DNA from: Streptomyces sp. NBC_00249
GTDB lineage: Bacteria; Actinomycetota; Actinomycetes; Streptomycetales; Streptomycetaceae
DNA length: 64,000 nucleotides
Direction of reading: 5' to 3'
Assembly: GCF_026342355.1 (NCBI RefSeq)
Contig: NZ_JAPEMV010000009.1
Location: 310,001 to 374,000, forward strand
Position 1 is the stretch's first letter. Every line of letters starts with the position of its first letter. Below, piece by piece: positions 7,202 through 15,748 of this stretch. The notes under the pieces are model-generated. The model did no database searches. It saw only the letters and a list, made by a program, of their open reading frames with translations, and was not told where the DNA came from. A program made the position numbers and the translations under genes.

Positions 7202-8239
7202 TCAGTTCGGCTCGAGCCAGAGCTGGTCGATGATGATGTCGCACTGGTTGCCCGTCTCGCACGAGATCTTGACCGTGTTCGTGCCCTTCTTCAGCTCCAC
7301 GACCGAGTGGGTGTACGTCCACTTGTCCCACTCGCCGGGCTTGGCGAAGGAGAAGTTCTTCATGTTTATCGGCCGTTCCTGACGGTCGCCGTTGACGGTC
7401 AGCGTGGTGCTGGCGTCCTTGCCCGGCACCGCGTAGGTGACCTTCACCTTGTAGCTGGCGGCCTTGGACACGTCCAGGGTCCAGGTCAGCGCCGCGCCGG
7501 TCTGGTTGAAGTTGCCGACGTACTGGCCGCCCGCGCTCTTCGCACCGGGCACCGTGGTCGTCAGCGCCGCGCCGCCCGACAGGGACATGCCCGCGCCGGA
7601 AGCGTCCGCCTTCGGCAGCGGGGCCTCCGACGGCTTCGGAGAGCCGCTCGGCTGCGGACCCGGGGAGTTGTTCTGCTGCGCCTGGGACTGCGCGGGCGTG
7701 GGGTTCGCCTGGTTCTTCTCGTCGTCCTTGCCCTTGCCGCCCCAGATCAGCGCCGCGCTGATACCGATCGCGACCGCACCGACGACCGCGATCGCCGCGA
7801 TGAGCAGGCCCTTGCGGCTGGAACCGCCACCGCCGCCGTGACCGCCGCGGCCGCCGCCCGGGAGCGGGACCGGCTGGGTGTACTGCTGCTGCGGGGGCAC
7901 GCCGTAGCCGCCGGCCTGGAGTGCCTCCGGCGCCTGGTACTGGGCCTGGGCCTGGGCGGCCTGGTACTGCGGGGGCTGCTGCTGCGGCGGGACCGCGCCG
8001 CGCTGGCCGCCGTAGGTCCGCTCACCGACCGTGCGCACCTGGTTGTACGAGGTGCGGGGGACGCCGGGCTGCGCGCCCTGCTGGCCTGCGCCCGAGGGAC
8101 CGGGGTAGCCGTATCCACCGCCCTGACCGGGCGGGGTGGCTCCGGCGGCCTGGCCGTCCGCGTAGAGGTAGCCGAACGGGTCGTCGTCCTCGGGCTGGTT
8201 CGCCCCACCGTGCGGGCCGTTGTTCGCGGGCGTCGTCAT
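7202..8239 (-). CDS. Membrane-anchored CBM35-like carbohydrate-binding protein
   Basis: This 345-residue protein has three parts. Residues 1-~130 are Gly/Gln/Pro/Tyr-rich and probably cytoplasmic and disordered. A transmembrane helix (LLIAAIAVVGAVAIGISAAL) follows near 150-170. A Pro/Ser/Gln linker then leads to a ~130-residue beta-sandwich domain at the C-terminus with CBM6/35-like features (YVGNFNQTGAALTWTLDV, KGTNTVKISCETG, IIIDQLWLEP). The domain should lie outside the cell. No catalytic domain is fused. The ribosome site AAGGAG precedes ATG 8239. It may bind wall or environmental polysaccharide; ligand unknown. Confidence 0.75.
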   Translation of the reverse strand: MTTPANNGPHGGANQPEDDDPFGYLYADGQAAGATPPGQGGGYGYPGPSGAGQQGAQPGVPRTSYNQVRTVGERTYGGQRGAVPPQQQPPQYQAAQAQAQYQAPEALQAGGYGVPPQQQYTQPVPLPGGGRGGHGGGGGSSRKGLLIAAIAVVGAVAIGISAALIWGGKGKDDEKNQANPTPAQSQAQQNNSPGPQPSGSPKPSEAPLPKADASGAGMSLSGGAALTTTVPGAKSAGGQYVGNFNQTGAALTWTLDVSKAASYKVKVTYAVPGKDASTTLTVNGDRQERPINMKNFSFAKPGEWDKWTYTHSVVELKKGTNTVKISCETGNQCDIIIDQLWLEPN

Positions 8240-8307
8240 CGCAGGTCACTCCTTTCGACCCACGGGAGCCTACCCCGAACACGTGCGCCCACGGGCGGCC
8301 GATCTCC

Positions 8308-10095
8308 TCATCCCGCCCGGCGGTGCGCCTTGGAACGGGACCTTTTCTCGATGTACATCCGCTGGTCGGCGGAGCGCAGCACCTCGTCCGCCGACATGCC
8401 GCAGCTGGCCCAGCCGATGCCGAAACTCGCTCCCACACGGACCGCGCGGCCGTCCACCCGGATCGGCGGGATGATCGCGTTGCGCAGCCGTACGGCCAGG
8501 TCGGCGGCGTCGACGGCGCCCAGGCCGTCGGCGAGGACGACGAATTCGTCACCACCCAGCCGGGCGACGGTGTCACCGTCCCTGACGCCCGTCGTCAGCC
8601 GCCGGGCCACCTCGATCAGGACCGCGTCGCCCGTGTGGTGCCCGAACCGGTCGTTGATCGACTTGAAGCCGTCGAGATCGCAGAAGAGGACCGCGAGGCC
8701 CTTCGTCCCGTCGTCGACGTCCGTGGAGGGGGCGACGGTGTGCACGTGGTGGTCGTACGGGCCGTCCGCCCGGCCGGGCAGGGCGCCGGGGAACTCGAAG
8801 GGGTCCGCGCCGGGGACGAGGAACCCGGCGTCGGAACCGTCGTGGGCCTCCGGGCCCGGGCCCGGGCCCGGGTACGCCCCGTGGTCCGGGTACCCGCCGC
8901 TCTGGCCCGCGTACGCCCCCTGGCCCGCGTACCCGCCGTGCTCGCCCGGGCCGCCCGCCGCCGGCCGGCCCTCGAAGGCCGCGTCCAGGGCCTCGACGGC
9001 GGTGGCCCGCACCGACTGCGGTCTGCGGCACAGCCGGGCGCCGAGCCGGGAGCGCAGCTCGGCGCTGTTGGGCAGACCGGTGAGGGAGTCGTGGCTGGCG
9101 CGGTGCGCGAGCTGGAGCTCGTGCCGTTTGCGCTCCTCGATGTCCTCGACGTGGGTGAGGAGGAAGCGGGGCCCGTCGGCGGCGTCGGCCACCACGGAAT
9201 TGCGCAGCGAGACCCATACGTACGTGCCGTCGCGCCGCCCCAGGCGCAGCTCGGCGCGGCCGCCCTCCGCGGAGGTGCGCAGCAGGGTCCCGATGTCCTC
9301 GGGGTGGACGAGGTCGGAGAAGGAGTAGCGGCGCAGGACGGAGGCGGGCCGGCCGAGCAGGCGACAGAGCGCGTCGTTGGTGCGCAGCAGCCGGCCGTGC
9401 TGGTCGCCGCCCATCTCGGCGATGGCCATGCCGCTGGGGGCGTACTCGAAGGCCTGGCGGAACGACTCTTCACTGGCCCGCAGCGCCTGCTGCTCGCGTT
9501 CCAGCCGGACCAGGGCCCGCTGCATGTTCGCGCGCAGGCGTGCGTTGCTGATCGCAATCGCCGCCTGGAAGGCGTACATCTGGAGCGCTTCGCGCCCCCA
9601 CGCGCCGGGGCGGCGGCCGTTGCGCGGTCTGTCCACCGAGATGACACCCAGAAGTTCCCCGCCGGTCGCGTGCATCGGGGCGTAGAGGCGGTCCTCCGGA
9701 TGCCATTCGTCCTCGAACCGCGGATCGGGGCCCTCCGTGTGCCACTGGGGCACGTCGTCCTCCAGCAGGACCCAGCCCTCGGTGTGCGGGATGAAGCGCA
9801 GCCCGTCCCAGTCCTCGCCCATCGCCAGGCGGCGCTCCCAGGAGGGGCGGGAGCCGACACGGCCGGTGATCAGGGCTTCGGCCGCGGGGTCGCCGGCGAA
9901 GGCGGCGACGACGAGATCACCGTCGGGACGTACGAGGTTGACACAGGCGAGTTCGTAGCCGAGGCCCCTGACGATGCCGTCCACGACGGTCTGCAGGGTG
10001 TCGGCCAGGCTCCGGGCGGTATTGAGCTCGGCCACCACCTGGTGCAGCTGCCGCAGGGTCGCAAGACGGACGTACGGCTCCGACTCGGTCTCCAT
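8308..10095 (-). CDS. cdgB: GAF-PAS-GGDEF diguanylate cyclase, CdgB type
   Basis: This ~595-residue protein has an N-terminal GAF-like domain, a central PAS domain (about 200-330) and a C-terminal GGDEF domain that makes cyclic-di-GMP. The active motif ARLGGDEFVVLADG is intact. The inhibitory site RDGD sits five residues before GGDEF, so product feedback is likely. A ~90-residue Gly/Tyr/Pro-rich insertion splits the GGDEF domain between LTGLPNSAEL and VLFCDLDGFKSIND. I chose ATG 10095 (METESEPYVRLATLRQ), preceded by GGGGAG. A BldD-like palindrome lies upstream. The domain order and N-terminus match CdgB, a known BldD target in S. coelicolor. Confidence 0.88.
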   Translation of the reverse strand: METESEPYVRLATLRQLHQVVAELNTARSLADTLQTVVDGIVRGLGYELACVNLVRPDGDLVVAAFAGDPAAEALITGRVGSRPSWERRLAMGEDWDGLRFIPHTEGWVLLEDDVPQWHTEGPDPRFEDEWHPEDRLYAPMHATGGELLGVISVDRPRNGRRPGAWGREALQMYAFQAAIAISNARLRANMQRALVRLEREQQALRASEESFRQAFEYAPSGMAIAEMGGDQHGRLLRTNDALCRLLGRPASVLRRYSFSDLVHPEDIGTLLRTSAEGGRAELRLGRRDGTYVWVSLRNSVVADAADGPRFLLTHVEDIEERKRHELQLAHRASHDSLTGLPNSAELRSRLGARLCRRPQSVRATAVEALDAAFEGRPAAGGPGEHGGYAGQGAYAGQSGGYPDHGAYPGPGPGPEAHDGSDAGFLVPGADPFEFPGALPGRADGPYDHHVHTVAPSTDVDDGTKGLAVLFCDLDGFKSINDRFGHHTGDAVLIEVARRLTTGVRDGDTVARLGGDEFVVLADGLGAVDAADLAVRLRNAIIPPIRVDGRAVRVGASFGIGWASCGMSADEVLRSADQRMYIEKRSRSKAHRRAG

Positions 10096-10222
10096 TGCTC
10101 GCTCTCCCCGAGACCTCGACAGCAACTCCAGGTTTGTCATCGGCGTTTCGTTGCGGTGTCCCGTCCACTGAATCACAGTGAGCTGTGCGGCAGGTACACA
10201 GGGTCAACAAATCTTGCCCTCT

Positions 10223-10236
10223 GTGACTCAAGTCAC
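10223..10236. promoter_or_regulatory. BldD-like palindrome between cdgB and the flavin reductase gene
   Basis: GTGACTCAAGTCAC has perfect 6-bp inverted arms around a CA centre and fits the GTnAC...GTnAC pattern of BldD boxes. It lies 128 bases upstream of the cdgB start on the minus strand. Confidence 0.6.
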
Positions 10237-10399
10237 ATGAGATGAATAACGGGGCGCTGTGCGGGCGGTGTTGAGTGGGAGCGCTCCCTCTCGTTCCCGG
10301 GAGCAAACGATACGCGGGAGTCCTAGGACGGGGGGCGGGGACGCGGCTCGGACCATGGCCCGATGTGCGGCGCGTGGGGGCCGGGCTAGCGTTCCGGAC

Positions 10400-10969
10400 G
10401 TGCCGAAGCCCACTCTTGTACCCGCGCCCGCCTGCCCCACCCCTCATCCTGAGGGGGTGAGCAACGACGAGTTCCGGGACGCCATGTCCCGGCTGGCGGC
10501 GGGCGTGTGCCTGATCACCGCGAACGAACCCCCCTTGAGCGCCGGCGGGGGGCGCGGCGAGGACGTGGGCATGACCGCCACGGCCTTCATGTCGGTGTCG
10601 CTGGAGCCGCCGCTGGTGCTGGTCAGCGTGCGGGAGGGGTCACGGATGGACGACCTGCTGGCGGAGCAGCCGCTGTGGGCGGTGTCGGTGCTCGCGGACA
10701 GCCAGGTGCAGGTCGCGAGCCGGTTCGCCATGAAGAACCGGATCAGCGACCGGCTGCTGTTCGAGGACGTGCCGTACGTGCGGGGCGCGGTGTCGGGGGC
10801 GCCGCTGCTGACGGGGGCGCTGGCCACGTTGGAGTGCCGTACGCAGTCCCGCGTGGAGGCGGGGGACCACACCCTGGTCATCGGCCACGTCCTGACCGCC
10901 ACCCAACCCTCCCCGGACACCCCCCCACTCACCTACTTCCGCGGCCGCTACCGCCACCTCACCCCGTAG
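10400..10969 (+). CDS. Flavin reductase family protein (FMN-binding split barrel)
   Basis: This ~189-residue protein has the flavin-reductase-like split barrel: FRDAMSRLAAGVCLITA, GMTATAFMSVSLEPPLVLVSV and WAVSVLADSQ are typical of short-chain NAD(P)H:flavin reductases that supply reduced flavin to partner monooxygenases. I chose GTG 10400 because a TAGCGT hexamer ends exactly 7 nt before it (10387-10392), the leaderless pattern. GTG 10457 (VSNDEFRDAM) is a shorter alternative. The partner enzyme is not nearby, so the substrate role is open. Confidence 0.82.
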   Translation: MPKPTLVPAPACPTPHPEGVSNDEFRDAMSRLAAGVCLITANEPPLSAGGGRGEDVGMTATAFMSVSLEPPLVLVSVREGSRMDDLLAEQPLWAVSVLADSQVQVASRFAMKNRISDRLLFEDVPYVRGAVSGAPLLTGALATLECRTQSRVEAGDHTLVIGHVLTATQPSPDTPPLTYFRGRYRHLTP

Positions 10970-11020
10970 GGGGCCGGGGCTAACCTCTGCCCGAGCCGGG
11001 CGGGGGTGGGGGGCGGGCGG

Positions 11021-11160
11021 GGTCGGGGACGGGGTGGGGTGCCGTCCGGGATAGGCATGATTTATGGCGCCCGATCCGAAGCTCCGTTGGTGCGACGGCA
11101 CCGCGCGCCAACAAATCACGTTTTACATCCCGGACGACACCCCACCCCGTCCCCGCCCCC
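11021..11160. repeat. MITE-like palindromic element (~140 bp)
   Basis: The left arm (11021-11070) and right arm (11103-11160) are inverted copies: GGGGACGGGGTGGGGTG, CGTCCGGGAT, TGATTT and GGCGC recur in reverse complement with a few changes. A ~30-base centre separates them. The AT-richer inner part (TGATTTATGG / CCAACAAATCACG) stands out in this GC-rich genome. It looks non-coding and possibly mobile in trans. Confidence 0.7.
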
Positions 11161-11240
11161 TCACGTCTCCGATCCGGTCCAGCCCCAAGCCAGATCCCTG
11201 ATCCCGCCCAGCCCCCATTCCCAGCTACGCCGGCCCCGAT

Positions 11241-11490
11241 CCAGCCCCTCCGGCGTTTGAGGAGCGGGGGTCCGGGGGCTGGCCCCCGGCAACGCACCCG
11301 CACGCGAACGGCTACGCCCAATCCAGCCCCGCCGCCACATCCAGCCTCGCCGGCGTTTGAGGCGCAGGGTCTGGGGCGGAGCTCCAGGGGTTGGCAGCCG
11401 CGCCGGCCACCTTCAGCCCCGCCGGCGTTTGAGGCGCGGGGTCTGGGGCGGAGCCCCAGGGGGTTTGAGCCGCGCCGGCGTTTGAGGCGG
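11241..11490 (+). repeat. Cluster of GCCGGCGTTTGAGG interspersed repeats
   Basis: Four copies start near 11241, 11341, 11414 and 11468. The fullest copies read from CCAGCC through CCGGCGTTTGAGGCG to a GC palindrome (CTGGGGCGGAGCCCCAG at 11443-11459). Partial relatives lie at 15659-15690 and 17720-17755. Confidence 0.7.
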
Positions 11491-11537
11491 GAACGGTGGA
11501 AGGGTGGGTAGGGGACCAGCCCCGCGCAGCGGGACAC

Positions 11538-11640
11538 GTCCGGTACCGCCCGGCCAGGGCAAGGGCGGCGGGGTGTCGGGTACCGCCCGGCCAGGGCAGG
11601 GGCGGCGGGGTGTCGGGTACCGCCCGGCCAGGGCAAGGGT
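11538..11640 (+). repeat. 37-bp tandem repeat, 2.8 copies
   Basis: Units begin at 11538, 11575 and 11612 with GTC(C/G)GGTACCGCCCGGCCAG. The third unit runs into the stop codon of the ArfB-like gene on the other strand. Unit differences are single bases, so the array is recent. Confidence 0.85.
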
Positions 11641-12065
11641 TACCAGTCGCGGGTGGTGCGGCCGCGCTTCGTTTCGCCTCGGGCCTTCTTCTCGCGGAGG
11701 CGGCGCTCGTTGATGCCGCGCGGGATCTTCGTGGCGCGGCGCGCCTTCGGCGGTGGGGCGGTGGCCTCCGCCAGCAGCGCGGCCAGCCGGACCAGCGCCA
11801 TCTCCCGGTTGCGGTGCTGCGAGCGGTGCTCGGAGGCCCGTACGGTGACGACCCCGTCGACCAGCCGGGACGCGAGCCGTTCCAGTGCCCGTTCCTTCCA
11901 CACGTCCGGCAGCGCCTTGGTCGCCGCCACGTCGAAGAGCAGTTCCACCCGTGAGTCCGAGGTGTTCACGTGCTGCCCGCCCGGCCCGGAGGAACGCGAG
12001 AAGCGCCAGCCGAGCTCCCCCTCGGGGAGCACGACCGAACCGCGGATGACGTAAGGACCAGGCAT
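11640..12065 (-). CDS. arfB: Peptidyl-tRNA hydrolase ArfB/YaeJ-like
   Basis: This 141-residue protein carries the class-I release-factor catalytic motif in RSSGPGGQHVNTSDSRVEL and a long basic tail (RRATKIPRGINERRLREKK) like the part of ArfB that reads an empty mRNA channel. It lacks codon-recognition domains. The family frees peptides from stalled ribosomes. I chose ATG 12065 (MPGPYVIRG), where family similarity begins; an upstream in-frame start at 12101 exists. The stop codon lies at the edge of a tandem repeat array. Confidence 0.88.
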   Translation of the reverse strand: MPGPYVIRGSVVLPEGELGWRFSRSSGPGGQHVNTSDSRVELLFDVAATKALPDVWKERALERLASRLVDGVVTVRASEHRSQHRNREMALVRLAALLAEATAPPPKARRATKIPRGINERRLREKKARGETKRGRTTRDW

Positions 12066-12221
12066 GCCCCCATGATCGGGCCCCGCCCGCCCCCGCGTCA
12101 CCCTGATTTACAGGGCCGATCGGCGGAGCGGAACCTACTGACCCCCTCCCCGCGTTATGAGGGACAGCGGTAGCTTGGCCCCACATCGAGGTCATGTGAC
12201 GAGGAAGGGACACCAGTCAAA

Positions 12222-12797
12222 ATGGCAGTAAGCCTGTCCAAGGGCGGAAACATCTCGCTCTCGAAGGAGGCCCCCGGCCTCGCGGCCGTCACCGTCGGTC
12301 TGGGCTGGGACACCCGCACCACCACCGGTGTCGACTTCGACCTCGACGCCTCGGCCATCGCGGTCAACGCCATGGGCAAGGTCGTCTCCGAGGGCCACTT
12401 CGTCTTCTTCAACAACAAGTCCACCCCGGACCAGACCATCGTCCACACCGGTGACAACCGCACGGGTGAGGGCGCCGGCGACGACGAGGCCATCAACGTC
12501 AACCTCGCCGGTCTCCCGGCCGACGTCGACAAGATCGTCTTCCCGGTCTCGATCTACGACGCCGAGTCCCGCAGCCAGAACTTCGGTCAGGTCCGCAACG
12601 CCTACATCCGCGTCGTGAACCAGGCCGGCGGCGCCGAGATCGCCCGCTACGACCTCTCCGAGGACGCCGCGACCGAGACCGCCATGGTCTTCGGCGAGCT
12701 GTACCGCAACGGCGCGGAGTGGAAGTTCCGCGCGGTCGGCCAGGGCTACGCCTCCGGTCTCACCGGCATCGCCCAGGACTTCGGCGTCAACGTCTGA
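12222..12797 (+). CDS. terD: TerD-family stress protein
   Basis: This 191-residue calcium-binding protein of the TerD family (tellurite/stress-resistance group) has the characteristic GGNISLSKE start, LGWDTR, FDLDASA and GDNRTGEGAGDDEAI motifs; the acidic residues form the calcium sites. Streptomyces usually encode several TerD paralogues linked to stress and differentiation. GAGGAAGGG precedes the ATG as a ribosome site. It appears monocistronic, with a hairpin directly downstream. Confidence 0.93.
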   Translation: MAVSLSKGGNISLSKEAPGLAAVTVGLGWDTRTTTGVDFDLDASAIAVNAMGKVVSEGHFVFFNNKSTPDQTIVHTGDNRTGEGAGDDEAINVNLAGLPADVDKIVFPVSIYDAESRSQNFGQVRNAYIRVVNQAGGAEIARYDLSEDAATETAMVFGELYRNGAEWKFRAVGQGYASGLTGIAQDFGVNV

Positions 12798-12815
12798 GGT
12801 CCGACTCCGTTGGTG

Positions 12816-12848
12816 GAGCCCCCTCGCCGCCGTCCTGGCGGGGGGCTT
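12816..12848 (+). terminator. Hairpin after terD
   Basis: AGCCCCCTCGCC pairs with GGCGGGGGGCT with one bulge. It ends just before the TACCGT hexamer of the following gene. Confidence 0.5.
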
Positions 12849-12864
12849 CGCTACCGTTCGACGG

Positions 12865-13380
12865 GTGATCCTCCACCCGCTCGTCCCCGTGGACGGCGCC
12901 CTGCCCGGCCCGGTCCTGACCGAGATCGCCACGCTGTACGCGACGAACCACGCGTTCTTCGAGATCAGCGGCGACTTCCCCGACCCGGCCCGCATCACCG
13001 TCGAACAGGTCGCGGCCGCCCTCGCCGGCGAGCTCTCCCATGACGGCGCCCAGGTGCTGCTGGCCCGCTCCGCCGGCCGTCTCGTCGGCCTGGCCGTCAC
13101 CCTCGACCAGCACCCCGACCCGGCCTCCGACGACCCGGACCCGTGGATCGGTCTGCTGCTCATCGACTCCACCGCGCACCGCGAGGGCTACGGCCGTACC
13201 GTGGCCGGCCTCGTCGAGGACCGCTTCCGCGCCGCCGGCCGGGCGGGCGTACGGCTCGCCGTACTGGACGCCAACGCCAACGGCCTCGCCTTCTGGCAGG
13301 CCCAGGGCTACACCGTCCTGCGGCAGTCGAAGGACCGCGAACTGGGCCGCCCCTGCTCGGTCCTGCGCAAGTCCCTCTAG
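12865..13380 (+). CDS. GNAT-family N-acetyltransferase
   Basis: This 171-residue GNAT acetyltransferase has the acetyl-CoA-binding segment IGLLLIDSTAHREGYGRTV and a late LAVLDANANGLAFWQAQGY that fits motif B. Start GTG 12865 lies exactly 7 nt after a TACCGT hexamer, so the mRNA is probably leaderless. The stop codon overlaps that of the convergent M1 peptidase gene by two bases. Substrate unknown. Confidence 0.85.
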   Translation: MILHPLVPVDGALPGPVLTEIATLYATNHAFFEISGDFPDPARITVEQVAAALAGELSHDGAQVLLARSAGRLVGLAVTLDQHPDPASDDPDPWIGLLLIDSTAHREGYGRTVAGLVEDRFRAAGRAGVRLAVLDANANGLAFWQAQGYTVLRQSKDRELGRPCSVLRKSL

Positions 13381-14819
13381 GAAGCCTGGGGGGTCTGGGA
13401 GGTCTGGGGGGCCTTGGGGCGCGTCTCGCCGTACAGCCACACGTCCCACACCTTCTTCAGGTCGTGGCCGGTGCGCTTCTGCGCGTACGCGGTGAAGTCG
13501 GCGGTGCTCGCGTTGCCGTGGCGGTGGTCGGCGGTCCAGCCGCGCAGCAGGTCGAAGAACTTCTCGTCCCCCACCTCCTGCCGGATCCGCTGGAGGACCA
13601 TCGCGCCCCGGTAGTACACGGGGTCGTCGGAGATGTGCTCGGCGCCGGGCGGGTTGCCGGGCGGGAACGCCGCCCAGTCGCTGTCGGCCTGCTTGTCGAC
13701 GGAGGTGTCACCGGCCAGGAAGGCGTCGAAGCGGCGCTGCGCGCTCACCCCGCCGTGGTCCTCCGCCCACAGCCATTCGGCGTAGGTGGCGAAGCCCTCG
13801 TTGAGCCACATGTCCTTCCAGGACTTCGGCGAGACCGAGTCGCCGAACCACTGGTGGGCGAGCTCGTGCAGGACCAGCTCCTCGTCGGGCGCGCCGGAGT
13901 AGACGGGTTTGGTCTGCGTCTCCAGGGCGTAGCCGAGCGTGTCGGACGGCATGACGATCGAGCCGACCGAGCCGAAGGGGTACGGGCCGAACCTGCGGCT
14001 GCCCCACTCCACGATCTCCGGCAGCTTCGCGAGCGCCGCCTCGCTGCCCGCCGCCTCGGCGGGCGCGACCGCGTTGTACACGGCGACACCGGAGGGGGTG
14101 CGGCCGGTGGTCACCTTGAACTTCCCGACGGCGGCGGTGACCAGGTAGCTGGCCATCGGCTCGGCGCTGTGCCAGGCGAAGGCGGTCTGCCCGCCCTCCA
14201 CCTCGGTACGGGAGGCCAGCTCGCCGTTGGACACGGCCTCGTAGCCGCGCGGGACGGTGAGGGTGATGTCGTAGGTGGCCTTGTCGCTGGGGTGGTGGTT
14301 GCCGGGGAACCAGCCCATCGACCCGACCGGTTCGCCGACGGCGACGGCCCCGTCGGCGGTGGTGATCCAGCCCTCCTCGGAGCCGTCCGGATCGACGACG
14401 GGCTTCGGCCGGCCGGAGTAGTCGACGACCGTACGGAAGACCTCGCCCTTCTTCAGGTCCTTGTCCGGGCGCACCGTGAGCTCGTTGCCGGTCCGGTTGA
14501 AGCGGGCGCCGACGCCCTGCACCTCGACGCCCTCGACCCGCAGGCCGCTGAGGTCGAGGTTGAAGGAGCTGAGGCCCTGCTCGGCGCGGGCGGTGAGCAC
14601 GGCGGTGCCGTGCAGTTCGCCGTCGGCCGGATCGTAGGCGAGGTCCAGGGCGTAGTGCTCGACCTGGTAGCCGCCGTTGCCCGCGCGGGGGAAGTACGGG
14701 TCCTTCAGCCCCGACGCGCCCGGCCGTCCCTGCACCGTGGCGCCCGTACAGCCCGAGGTGAGGGCGATCAGGGCGGCGACTGCGGGGACGGCGAGGCGGG
14801 TGAGCACGCGGTGTTCCAC
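13377..14819 (-). CDS. M1-family metallopeptidase lipoprotein
   Basis: This 480-residue aminopeptidase-type zinc peptidase has HELAHQWFG (about 317-325) and the downstream Glu in NEGFATYAEWLW. The N-terminus has a hydrophobic helix and a lipobox-like TSGC (Cys about 24), so it should be tethered outside. The substrate-recognition segment ALETQTKP replaces the GAMEN motif of classic M1 enzymes, so N-terminal specificity is uncertain. GTG 14819 follows TAGGAT with a 7-nt gap (14827-14832). Confidence 0.9.
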   Translation of the reverse strand: MEHRVLTRLAVPAVAALIALTSGCTGATVQGRPGASGLKDPYFPRAGNGGYQVEHYALDLAYDPADGELHGTAVLTARAEQGLSSFNLDLSGLRVEGVEVQGVGARFNRTGNELTVRPDKDLKKGEVFRTVVDYSGRPKPVVDPDGSEEGWITTADGAVAVGEPVGSMGWFPGNHHPSDKATYDITLTVPRGYEAVSNGELASRTEVEGGQTAFAWHSAEPMASYLVTAAVGKFKVTTGRTPSGVAVYNAVAPAEAAGSEAALAKLPEIVEWGSRRFGPYPFGSVGSIVMPSDTLGYALETQTKPVYSGAPDEELVLHELAHQWFGDSVSPKSWKDMWLNEGFATYAEWLWAEDHGGVSAQRRFDAFLAGDTSVDKQADSDWAAFPPGNPPGAEHISDDPVYYRGAMVLQRIRQEVGDEKFFDLLRGWTADHRHGNASTADFTAYAQKRTGHDLKKVWDVWLYGETRPKAPQTSQTPQAS

Positions 14820-14866
14820 GCACCCGATCCTAAGCGGGCACTGCTGACTCGCTGCTCGCTGCTCGG

Positions 14867-15406
14867 TTACTTGTCGAGGGACTCGACGCCGGCCTTGGCG
14901 AACTTCTCGTCCAGGTCACCGCTGGGGGCACCGGCCACGCCGATACCGGCGACCGGGGCGCCCTTGGCCTGGACGGGGGTGCCGCCCGCGAGGAAGAGGG
15001 TGCCGGGGATGTCCTTCAGGTTCGGGGCCTGGGCGAGGCGGCCCGCGAGCACCGAGGTCGGGGCGTTCCAGGAGACGGCCGTGAACGCCTTGCGCTGGGC
15101 CGACTCGTAGGACTGCGGGCCGGCGCCGTCGCCGCGCAGGGTGACGATGGTGTTGCCGTTGCGGTCCACCACCGCGACCGTCACCTTCTGGTTCTCCGCC
15201 TCGGCGGCCTTCAGCGCGGCCTGGGCGGCGTGGGTGGCGGCCTCGATGGTGAGGTGGGTGGAGGTGGTGAAGTTCTTGTCGTTGTCCTTCTTCGCGGCCG
15301 CCTGGACGGGCGCGGGGGTGGCGCTCGCGCTGACGGCACCGAAGGTACCGGCGCCGAGGGCGACGGCGAGGGCGGTACCGGTGAGGACGCGGGTGCGGGT
15401 GTTCAT
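14867..15406 (-). CDS. hbpS: Secreted haem-binding protein HbpS
   Basis: This 179-residue protein of the GlcG/HbpS family has an N-terminal secretion signal ending near ATPAPVQA. The family core is clear: THLTIEAATHAAQAALKAA, VAVVDRNGNTIVTLRGDGA, ESAQRKAFTAVSWNAPT and GGTPV. In S. reticuli HbpS binds haem and iron outside the cell and modulates the sensor kinase SenS. Here it is divergent from a kinase-regulator pair with exactly that organisation, which strongly supports the name. I chose ATG 15406; the upstream frame is not protein-like. Confidence 0.9.
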   Translation of the reverse strand: MNTRTRVLTGTALAVALGAGTFGAVSASATPAPVQAAAKKDNDKNFTTSTHLTIEAATHAAQAALKAAEAENQKVTVAVVDRNGNTIVTLRGDGAGPQSYESAQRKAFTAVSWNAPTSVLAGRLAQAPNLKDIPGTLFLAGGTPVQAKGAPVAGIGVAGAPSGDLDEKFAKAGVESLDK

Positions 15407-15748
15407 GTCTGCTCCTGGCTGGTCATCGGCTCGACTGTCTGCCCTCCAAGACTCCCCCGACCCCCCGCCCCACCCCGTCCCCGTACCGGCTCCCAACGGC
15501 CACCGCACCGGTTGACCCGGGGGTCATCCGATCGGCCGATGCGGGTGGGCCGGCCGCCCGGTTCTGATGAGGGGTGGCCGGGGCCGACGGGGCCATGCCC
15601 GCCGACCCACATCCAGCCGCGCGGACGGGGCCGGGCCAACCAGCCACACCGGCCGAATCCAGCCCCGCCGGCGATTGAGGCGCGGGCTCCGCCCCCGCCC
15701 CCGCCGGCGCGGGAAAATGGACCCGCACCCCACCCACAGGAGCCCCGC

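Larger units (their letters stand above)
10970..11639. other. Repeat field without a gene
   Basis: In this 670-base gap I find no credible coding region. It holds a MITE-like palindrome (11021-11160), four copies of an interspersed GCCGGCGTTTGAGG element (11241-11490) and a 37-bp tandem repeat (11538-11640). ORFs across it are artefacts of repeat composition. Confidence 0.65.
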
